From contig SUYX01000014.1 in assembly GCA_015060225.1 (NCBI GenBank), positions 1 to 50,218 on the forward strand: DNA of 50,218 nucleotides, in the 5' to 3' direction. Below, piece by piece: positions 44,229 to 50,218 of this stretch (the stretch's first letter is position 1; the number at the start of each line of letters is the position of its first letter). A program made the translations under genes and the position numbers. The notes under the pieces are model-generated. The model was not told the DNA's origin, searched no databases, and saw only the letters and a list, made by a program, of their open reading frames with translations. This DNA comes from Bacteroidales bacterium (GTDB lineage Bacteria; Bacteroidota; Bacteroidia; Bacteroidales; UBA932).

Positions 44229-45509
44229 ATGGAAGGTAATGTTTTTCTTGTTTTGATATCACTTCTTTTTTCTGCTTTCTTTTCCGGTTATGAGATTGCT
44301 TTTCTTTCAGGCAACAAACTGAAGGTAGAGCTTGACCGCAAGCAGGGTAAAAGGTATGCCCGTGTTATGGACAGGTTCATAAAGAATCCGGAGTCAGTAA
44401 TTTCTTGCCTTCTTATAGGAAACAACATTGCACTGGTTATTTATGGAATTGCGGCGTCAAAGATTCTTGATCCGCTTATTGAACATTATATAACAGATTC
44501 TGTGGGGGGAATTCTGGCCATTGATACCATTGTGGCCACCCTAATTGTGCTCATTACTGCAGAGTATCTGCCCAAAGCATTGAGCAGACTCAATCCCAAC
44601 GGGATGTTCTCTTCCTTGTATTGGCTTTTCATCCTCTTTTACCATCTTTTCTATCCCATTTCCATCCTGGTGACAAAGATATCGGGAAGATTCATGAGGG
44701 TGTTCGGTGTTTATGATATCCAAGAGAACAGGGGTGCAATTTTTGACAAGAGTGACCTTATGTATCTCTCATCGGAGGTTGCTCCGGATGATGATGAAGA
44801 GGAAGAGCAGCCGAGTGAAATGGTGATTTTCCAGAATGCGCTAAACTTCTCTTCAGTAAAGGTGAGGGAGTGCATGATTCCAAGAACAGAAATTGCCGCT
44901 TTGGATATACAGGATTCAATAGAGGAGCTGTCGCAGCTTTTTGTGGAGCAGGGTTATTCCAGGATATTGGTTTACAGGGAGAACATTGATGATATTATTG
45001 GATATGTCCATTCTAAGGATTTGCTGGTGGCACAGGAAAATGAGCACCCAAAAACCATAGCGGAGGTGTTGCGTACTGTAACTTATGTATCTGAAGAGAT
45101 GAGTGCACAGACTCTTTTGGCTTATTTTACCAAAAACAGAGTTTCAATTGCCGTGGTGAGGGATGAGTGGGGTGGAACCAGCGGTATAGTTACCCTTGAA
45201 GACCTTATAGAGGAGATTTTTGGAGAGATTGATGATGAGCTTGACAAGGAGGAGTTTATAGAGAAACAGGTTTCTGAGGACGAATATATCTTCTCAGCAC
45301 GTCTTGAAGTTGAGGAGATCAACAGAAAATATGAACTTGAGCTGCCGGAGTCGGATGCCTATGAAACCCTCGCGGGTCTTATAATGTATTTCAACGAGGC
45401 TATTCCGGGAGAGAAGGAGGTTGTTGAGGTGGATAATTTTACCTTTACGATTCTCACTACAACCCGCAACAAGATAGAAACAGTGAATGTGAGAGTTATG
45501 CGGAAGTAG
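44229..45509 (+). CDS. CNNM/CorC-type membrane protein (DUF21, CBS pair, CorC_HlyC)
   Basis: A 426-residue hemolysin-family protein, probably a Mg2+/Co2+ or related ion transporter or regulator. The N-terminal DUF21 has about four membrane segments (about 1-140, with LLFSAFFSGYEIAFLSGN and VATLIVLITAEYLPKA). Two CBS domains follow (about 205-320, with MIPRTEIAALD and DEWGGTSGIVTLEDLIEEIF), then the CorC_HlyC domain (about 335-426). The length and order are normal. In gliding Bacteroidota a paralogue is GldE; this one cannot be assigned to that role. Confidence 0.9.
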   Translation: MEGNVFLVLISLLFSAFFSGYEIAFLSGNKLKVELDRKQGKRYARVMDRFIKNPESVISCLLIGNNIALVIYGIAASKILDPLIEHYITDSVGGILAIDTIVATLIVLITAEYLPKALSRLNPNGMFSSLYWLFILFYHLFYPISILVTKISGRFMRVFGVYDIQENRGAIFDKSDLMYLSSEVAPDDDEEEEQPSEMVIFQNALNFSSVKVRECMIPRTEIAALDIQDSIEELSQLFVEQGYSRILVYRENIDDIIGYVHSKDLLVAQENEHPKTIAEVLRTVTYVSEEMSAQTLLAYFTKNRVSIAVVRDEWGGTSGIVTLEDLIEEIFGEIDDELDKEEFIEKQVSEDEYIFSARLEVEEINRKYELELPESDAYETLAGLIMYFNEAIPGEKEVVEVDNFTFTILTTTRNKIETVNVRVMRK

Positions 45510-45517
45510 TTTTTTTG

Positions 45518-45546
45518 TTGTATTCAGCAGAAAATTACTATCTTCG
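45518..45546 (+). promoter_or_regulatory. Likely promoter for ppiD
   Basis: A TTG at 45518-45520 lies 18 bp before TATCTTCG (45539-45546), a one-mismatch -7 element, 34 bp before the start codon. This gives ppiD a start separate from the preceding operon. Confidence 0.45.
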
Positions 45547-45580
45547 CGCTTTGCTGGAAAAAACTTAAAATTATATACAA

Positions 45581-47665
45581 ATGGCATTACTAGAAAAAAT
45601 ACGCGTTAAGATGGGGGCGTTCATTACTGTCCTCATTGCAGTTGCGTTGTTATCGTTCGTTATTGACCCTTCCACTCTTCAGAGTGCAATGTCAATGTTC
45701 TCTTCTAAATATGATGTAGGAGAGATTGCAGGAGAGGGCATTTCTTATCAGGATTATCAACAGAAAGTTGATTATTTTTCACAGGTTTACCAGATGACCA
45801 ACGGTTCATCATCAGATGAGCGTACTCAAGATCTTATCAACAATACTGCTTGGCAGAATGAGATAACTGAGAGGGTACTTATCCCTGCTGTAGAGGCTGC
45901 AGGTGTAACTTTGGGAGAAGAAGAGCTTTATGACCTTACCCAGGGTGCAAACATTTCACCTGTCCTTTTGCAGGACCCTTCTTTCGCAGATGAAAACGGT
46001 CAGTTCAGCAGAGAGAGGGTTGCCCAGCTTGTTCAGGCTATAGGTCAGGACCAGTCTGGCCAGTTGGCAATGTACTGGAATTTCATTGAGGACAATATTG
46101 TAAAGAGCCAGAAGGTTTCAAAATATCTTTCTTTGTTGGAGCAGAGTATGTTCATGAGTCCAGTTGAACTTAATAGGGCAATTGCAGAGAACAATACTTC
46201 ATATAATGTTGATTTTGTTGTTAAGCCTTACGGTTTCTCGGTTGATTCTTCAATTGTTGTTTCTGACAGTGAGGTTAAGGAGTATTATGAGAAGAACAGA
46301 AACTCTTTCAAACAGGTTGAGAGCAGGGATCTTGAGTATGTTGTGTTTGAGGTAGTTCCTTCAGCTGAGGATATTGAGCTTGCACAGCAGGATATGGAGA
46401 AACTTTACAATGAGTTTGTAACTGAATCAAATGTAAAGAACTTCCTTGCAAGAAATTCAGACAAGCCGTTCAACCCATATTTCTACAAAGAGGGTGACCT
46501 TAAGACTATTGCTGTTGAGCTTGAGGATTTTGCAGCCAAGGCTAAAGTTGGTGACGTTCTTCCTCCATTCCAGCAGGAGAATACCTTTATTGCTGCTAAG
46601 GTTGTTGATATCAAACAGATGCCTGACTCAGTGTTCGTAAAACATATTCTTTTGCAAGGTGAGAACGAGGCTAAAGCTGACAGCCTTCTTGCTGTAGCCA
46701 AAAAAGGTAATTTTGCACAGTTGGCTGAGCAGTATTCTGCAGACAAGAACCCTAATGTTGCAGAGGCTGGAGATTTGGGCTGGATGACACAGCAGTATAT
46801 GATTCCTGGCATGGAGTCTGTGCTTGACGCCAAGAAGGGTGATGTATTTACCCTCAAGACTACTTACGGTACCCATATCGTTAAAGTAACCGATTCTACC
46901 AAACCTGTGAAGAAAATGCAGGTTGCCATTCTTGTTAAAGAGGCCGTTGCAAGCAAGACCACTTATTCTGATTACTATGCTAAGGCAAATGACATTGCAA
47001 CCAGAAGCGAGGGTAGTCTTGAGAAGATGAATGCTGCTGCAAAAGAGATGGGTGTTTCTGTTTACCCTGCTTTGAGAGTTCTCCCTGGTGCAAGGACTTT
47101 GGCAAATTATGAGCATACAAGAGAGATTTCAAGATGGGCCAATGAGAATGAGGTAGGCACTGTTTCCCCTATCATCACTGTAGACAACAAGTATTTCTTT
47201 GTAGTGGGTCTTAAAGCTGTCCACCCTGAGGGATATGCTCCATATGCAGAGATTGCCCCTACAATCAAGTCATATCTTATGATGCAGAAGAAGGGCGAGA
47301 AAGTTGCTGCGGAGACAAAGGCTCAGATTGAGGGTGCAACAACAATAGAGGGTGTTGCAGAGAAATTGGGTACTACAGTAAGTTCCCAGAGCGGTATTGC
47401 TTTCTCTTCACTTACATCCCAGCAGTTGGATCCTAAATTTATAGGTGCAATTGCCGGAGCTGAGGAGAATACTCTTACAGGTCCTGTTGTAGGTGAGATT
47501 GGAGTTTACTATTTCACAATCAAAGGCAAGGAGACCGGTGCATTCTATACAGAGGATGACGCTAAAGAGAGAAACAGGCAGATTTTCACAGCTGTTGAGA
47601 ATGTTGTTCCTGTTATCCTTCTTGAGAATGCAGGCGTGAAAGACCAGAGATATAAATTCTTCTAG
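45581..47665 (+). CDS. ppiD: PpiD/SurA-like peptidyl-prolyl isomerase
   Basis: A 694-residue membrane-anchored folding factor for exported proteins. A single N-terminal membrane segment (about 12-30) follows the conserved MALLEKIRVKMG. A SurA_N-type chaperone domain extends over about 40-240. The parvulin PPIase domain at about 345-440 has VKHILLQGENEAKADSLLA, AQLAEQYSADKNPN and AGDLGWM...KTTYGTHIVKV. A second C-terminal region (about 450-690) is less conserved and probably chaperone-like. It is preceded by the CNNM gene but has its own promoter-like element. Confidence 0.9.
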   Translation: MALLEKIRVKMGAFITVLIAVALLSFVIDPSTLQSAMSMFSSKYDVGEIAGEGISYQDYQQKVDYFSQVYQMTNGSSSDERTQDLINNTAWQNEITERVLIPAVEAAGVTLGEEELYDLTQGANISPVLLQDPSFADENGQFSRERVAQLVQAIGQDQSGQLAMYWNFIEDNIVKSQKVSKYLSLLEQSMFMSPVELNRAIAENNTSYNVDFVVKPYGFSVDSSIVVSDSEVKEYYEKNRNSFKQVESRDLEYVVFEVVPSAEDIELAQQDMEKLYNEFVTESNVKNFLARNSDKPFNPYFYKEGDLKTIAVELEDFAAKAKVGDVLPPFQQENTFIAAKVVDIKQMPDSVFVKHILLQGENEAKADSLLAVAKKGNFAQLAEQYSADKNPNVAEAGDLGWMTQQYMIPGMESVLDAKKGDVFTLKTTYGTHIVKVTDSTKPVKKMQVAILVKEAVASKTTYSDYYAKANDIATRSEGSLEKMNAAAKEMGVSVYPALRVLPGARTLANYEHTREISRWANENEVGTVSPIITVDNKYFFVVGLKAVHPEGYAPYAEIAPTIKSYLMMQKKGEKVAAETKAQIEGATTIEGVAEKLGTTVSSQSGIAFSSLTSQQLDPKFIGAIAGAEENTLTGPVVGEIGVYYFTIKGKETGAFYTEDDAKERNRQIFTAVENVVPVILLENAGVKDQRYKFF

Positions 47666-47687
47666 AATAATATTATAGGATTTGTTT

Positions 47688-47717
47688 GGGGGCAACCGGT
47701 GGGTTGCCCCCTTTTTT
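47688..47717 (+). terminator. Terminator after ppiD
   Basis: GGGGGCAACC and GGTTGCCCCC form a perfect 10-bp stem with a GGTG loop, followed by TTTTTTATT. It abuts the 3' end of the convergent nuclease-like gene. Confidence 0.93.
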
Positions 47718-48660
47718 ATTCTTCAATATGGAGCTGCAGCAATATTGGAAGATGATCGCTTATACCTCCAAGATAGCGGGGGCCTGAGTAGGTTCTTCTG
47801 AGTTTGATTCCAAGATATTTTTCATCTTCACAAAGCAGATGTTCCGGAGCAAAAATTTCCATTCTTTTTCTGCACCATATCCACTGCTGATTGAATTTGC
47901 CATTTGCGGTACCCTCTCTTTTTATCAGGTTTTCCGATACAAGGAACTGGTCTATGGTGCTCCAGCTCTCCTTGTACTTGTAGCTCCCTTCATTTCCTTC
48001 ACTCCATCGGGACAAATTTATAAGGTGGTCCAGGTTTCCAAGTGATTCGCTATCCCAGGTGTCGTTGAAATCTCCCATCATTATGATGTTTGCTGCCGGA
48101 TTCCTGCGCAGTATGGAGTCTGTAACTTGTCTGGCCCTGTGGGATACAATTTTTCTTTTTGTGGAAGAGCTTTTTTCACCACCTCTTTTGGATGGCCAGT
48201 GGTTGACAAATATATGAATTGTATCAAGTCCATTCACTACCCCTTTTGTATAGAGTATGTCTCTGGTGGGGAAACTGCTTGCAATATAGTGCTCCTCCAA
48301 TGGGGAAAAAATTTCATTCCTGTATAGCAGTGCAACATCAATTCCCCTGCTGTCGGGAGAATCCTTGTGGAGAAAGGAGTATCCTGCCCTGGCAAGAGGG
48401 GTGTTTCCGGTAAGTTCTTCAAGTACAAATGAATTCTCTACTTCACATAATCCTATGAGCGCAGGGTATTCCCCGCATTCATCCGATGCAAGGAGAATTG
48501 TTTTTGCTATGTCGTTTCTCTTCTTTTCAAATCTTTTCCAGTTCCAGTGGTTTTCACCGGCCGGTGTAAAGGTTTCATCAGAGGTGGAAGGGTTGTCATA
48601 TGTGTCAAAGTAGTTCTCAACATTCCAGAACATTACAAACAGAAGGAGCATCTCTTTCAT
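47716..48660 (-). CDS. Endonuclease/exonuclease/phosphatase family protein
   Basis: A 314-residue EEP-fold hydrolase. The metal and catalytic motifs are FWNVENYFDTYDNP (Asn), ALIGLCEVEN (Glu), FVNHWPSKRGG (His), MGDFNDTWDSES (Asp/Asn) and GGISDHLPILLQL (Asp-His), in the usual order. The first residues (MKEMLLLFVMFWN) are hydrophobic but run straight into the first motif, so a cleaved signal is unlikely. The substrate could be DNA, RNA or a phospholipid headgroup; the family does not settle it. Confidence 0.88.
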   Translation of the reverse strand: MKEMLLLFVMFWNVENYFDTYDNPSTSDETFTPAGENHWNWKRFEKKRNDIAKTILLASDECGEYPALIGLCEVENSFVLEELTGNTPLARAGYSFLHKDSPDSRGIDVALLYRNEIFSPLEEHYIASSFPTRDILYTKGVVNGLDTIHIFVNHWPSKRGGEKSSSTKRKIVSHRARQVTDSILRRNPAANIIMMGDFNDTWDSESLGNLDHLINLSRWSEGNEGSYKYKESWSTIDQFLVSENLIKREGTANGKFNQQWIWCRKRMEIFAPEHLLCEDEKYLGIKLRRTYSGPRYLGGISDHLPILLQLHIEE

Positions 48661-48702
48661 GGCGCAATTTTTTGCAATTTACCTCTTTTTGCCGTTACAA
48701 CC

Positions 48703-48733
48703 TTGCACCAAGGTAAAATTTACCCTATTTTTG
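48703..48733 (+). promoter_or_regulatory. Promoter for ychF
   Basis: TTG at 48703-48705 and TATTTTTG at 48726-48733 are separated by 20 bp, a good Bacteroides-type promoter, 27 bp before the start codon. Confidence 0.7.
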
Positions 48734-48760
48734 CAGCCTAAAAATTTAAATATTAGATAT

Positions 48761-49864
48761 ATGGCACTCAGATGCGGCATTGTTGGCCTACCTAATGTAG
48801 GAAAATCGACACTTTTCAATTGTATAAGTTCTGGAAAAGCGCAGTCAGCGAACTTTCCGTTTTGCACTATAGAACCCAATATCGGATCTACCATTGTTCC
48901 CGATGACAGACTGGAAGTTCTTGAAAAACTGGTAAAACCGCAGAGGGTAGTACCTGCGACTGTGGAGATTGTTGATATAGCCGGTCTGGTAAAGGGTGCC
49001 AGCAAAGGTGAGGGATTGGGCAACCAGTTTCTTGCAAATATCAGGGAGACTGATGCAATCCTGCATGTACTGAGGTGTTTTGATGATCCAAATATAGTTC
49101 ATGTTGACGGTTCTGTAGATCCGGTAAGGGACAAGGAGATTATTGATACTGAGCTACAGTTGAAAGACCTTGAAACCGTTGAGAACCGTATAGGCAAGGT
49201 GCAGAAACAGGCTCAGACAGGAGGAGACAAGAATGCAAAGAAATTGTATGATATTCTTGTAAGATACAAGGAGGTTCTTGAGCAGGGTAAATCTGCCCGT
49301 ACAGTTACTTTTGACAATGCTGAGGATGAGAAGCTGGCCCGCGAACTGTTCCTTCTTACCAACAAGCCTGTGATGTATGTATGCAATGTTGACGAGAACA
49401 GTGCCAAGGATGGAAATGAGTATGTGGAGAAGGTGAGGGAAGCTGTAAAGGAGGAAAATGCCCAGATTCTGGTGATTGCTGCCAAGATTGAGTCTGAAAT
49501 TGCTGAACTTGAGAGTTATGAGGAGCGCCAGATGTTCCTGGAGGAGATAGGACTTGAGAAATCTGGTGTTGTAAGGCTTATAAGAAGTGCATATGCGCTC
49601 CTTAACCTGGAGACATATTTTACCGCAGGAGCTCCCGAGGTGAGGGCGTGGACATATAATAAAGGAGACAAGGCTCCTGCTTGTGCAGGTGTAATCCATT
49701 CTGATTTTGAGAGGGGATTCATCCGTGCAGAGGTAATCAAATATGAGGATTACATCCATTATGGATCAGAGGCTGCCTGCCGTGCTGCCGGCAAACTTGG
49801 TGTGGAGGGTAAGGAGTATGTGGTGCAGGATGGAGATATTATGCACTTCCTGTTCAATGTATAG
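48761..49864 (+). CDS. ychF: Redox-regulated ATPase YchF (OLA1 family)
   Basis: A 367-residue Obg-family ATPase that binds ribosomes. The P-loop is GLPNVGKSTLFN (about 8-19), the switch region DIAGLVKGASKGEGLGNQFL, and the base-specificity motif CNVDE (where NKxD would give GTP). The C-terminal TGS domain ends GDIMHFLFNV. I took the ATG at 48761 because MALRCGIVGLPNVGKST is the conserved family start; a longer in-frame ATG at 48659 lies upstream of the promoter. Confidence 0.96.
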   Translation: MALRCGIVGLPNVGKSTLFNCISSGKAQSANFPFCTIEPNIGSTIVPDDRLEVLEKLVKPQRVVPATVEIVDIAGLVKGASKGEGLGNQFLANIRETDAILHVLRCFDDPNIVHVDGSVDPVRDKEIIDTELQLKDLETVENRIGKVQKQAQTGGDKNAKKLYDILVRYKEVLEQGKSARTVTFDNAEDEKLARELFLLTNKPVMYVCNVDENSAKDGNEYVEKVREAVKEENAQILVIAAKIESEIAELESYEERQMFLEEIGLEKSGVVRLIRSAYALLNLETYFTAGAPEVRAWTYNKGDKAPACAGVIHSDFERGFIRAEVIKYEDYIHYGSEAACRAAGKLGVEGKEYVVQDGDIMHFLFNV

Positions 49865-49908
49865 ACAGGAGCCCTAAATGCTATAAAATAATTGCGCCAT
49901 AGATTGGG

Positions 49909-49940
49909 GGAGCGGTGAAAAGGAATTCGCCGCTCCTTTT
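49909..49940 (+). terminator. Terminator after ychF
   Basis: GGAGCGG and CCGCTCC pair, with further GGTGAA-type pairing inside, and TTTTT follows. Confidence 0.8.
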
Positions 49941-50020
49941 TCATTTGTTAAAATTTGCAAAGTGTTTGGTAAGAAAGTGTAAGAAATAGAACCAATAAAT
50001 TGCACTATGCATTGTAATTT

Positions 50021-50051
50021 TTGTGTTAATAGAAAAATTTATATACCTTTG
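50021..50051 (+). promoter_or_regulatory. Promoter of the last, partial gene
   Basis: TTG at 50021-50023 inside a T run and TACCTTTG at 50044-50051 are separated by 20 bp. The promoter implies an untranslated leader of about 95 nt. Confidence 0.75.
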
Positions 50052-50055
50052 CTTG

Positions 50056-50093
50056 TTGTGTGGAAAAAACCACCGTTTTTTCTATGCACACAA
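50056..50093 (+). promoter_or_regulatory. Hairpin in the 5' leader of the last gene
   Basis: TTGTGTG-GAAAAAAC pairs with GTTTTTTC and, after a TATG bulge, CACACAA, around a CACC loop. It starts within a few bases of the probable transcription start, so it would cap the mRNA with a 15-bp stem. Role unknown: stability, or attenuation with the internal U run. Confidence 0.55.
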
Positions 50094-50154
50094 GTGAACA
50101 AAGACTAAAACAAAACTTACAGTAAACACTATTTATTAACCTAAAATTTATTTT

Positions 50155-50218
50155 ATGTTCATTCACAAAAGTCTTGGTCGTTCATTGCGTCTAGCAGTGA
50201 TGACTCTTGTGGCTATGA
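50155..50218 (+). CDS. Start of an exported protein, cut by the window edge
   Basis: From the ATG at 50155 the frame reads MFIHKSLGRSLRLAVMTLVAM and continues past the edge. A basic start followed by a hydrophobic stretch is what a signal peptide looks like. The strong promoter and long AT-rich structured leader suggest a well-expressed envelope protein. The family cannot be given from 21 residues. Confidence 0.55.
   Translation, partial: MFIHKSLGRSLRLAVMTLVAM

Noticed and set aside
2015-44689. TCGGGAAG as an orientation-biased KOPS-type sequence
   Set aside because: Left of the candidate origin both orientations are common (9 on +, 5 on -), so a replication-directed polar signal is not supported here; only the over-representation is kept.

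Overview
The window is a stretch of a Bacteroidota chromosome, most likely order Bacteroidales. The evidence is repeated promoters of the Bacteroides type (TAnnTTTG at -7), a family-typical gene repertoire (type III pantothenate kinase next to LptC and PpiD, a TonB-family energy transducer, secreted GH20 hexosaminidase, tricorn-type S41 protease, BspA-like leucine-rich-repeat lipoprotein, linear-amide Ntn hydrolase, Mfd, HflX), and a quinol:fumarate reductase/succinate dehydrogenase pair of the Bacteroides kind. Most genes are ordinary housekeeping genes; genus and species cannot be read from the sequence.

Layout. 1-2.5 kb: a leftward alkylation-damage operon (O6-alkylguanine methyltransferase, AlkD-like glycosylase, Nudix hydrolase) whose first two proteins carry in-frame low-complexity insertions, then the start of a membrane protein cut by the edge. 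2.6-8.5 kb: tricorn-like protease, BspA-like lipoprotein, tRNA-Pro(TGG), a decayed OmpX-like porin gene and a dihydroorotate-dehydrogenase-like protein. 8.6-13.2 kb (leftward): sufS, a 51-bp repeat array, sufE, a SufT/MIP18-like gene, folK, glyS. 13.3-18.8 kb (rightward): ruvA, gcvH, two tandem secreted paralogues, threonine aldolase and a GNAT-like protein. 18.8-21.3 kb: a perfect parS-like palindrome at the 3' end of mnmG, then ybeY. 21.4-26.7 kb: mdh, tonB-like, alpha/beta hydrolase, a 119-bp long inverted repeat, hflX, P1-family aminopeptidase. 26.8-28.2 kb: a Y1/RAYT-type transposase gene flanked on both sides by 51-bp repeat arrays. 28.3-36.4 kb: frdB-frdA, GH20 hexosaminidase and a Kdo-kinase-like gene, Ntn hydrolase, ruvB. 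36.42-36.83 kb: an AT-rich, DnaA-box-rich gap that looks like oriC. 36.8-49.9 kb (mostly rightward): mfd, coaX, an outer-membrane barrel, a TPR protein, lptC, a CNNM/CorC protein, ppiD, a nuclease-fold protein (leftward) and ychF. 50.1 kb: the start of another secreted protein behind a structured leader.

Two observations stand out. First, three arrays of a 51-bp unit built around an inverted TTGTCA/TGACAA pair share period and architecture: two bracket the RAYT-like transposase gene and the third sits inside the suf cluster 15 kb away. This looks like a REP/RAYT domestication system with an unusual, strictly periodic tandem repeat. Second, the gap between ruvB and mfd combines DnaA-box-like sequences, a gene-orientation switch and a switch in G-versus-C strand bias, and a parS-like site lies 18 kb to its left, so the window probably spans the chromosomal origin. 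In addition the octamer TCGGGAAG is strongly over-represented in both orientations across the window, and several proteins carry repeat-derived insertions, one directly after a catalytic cysteine motif.
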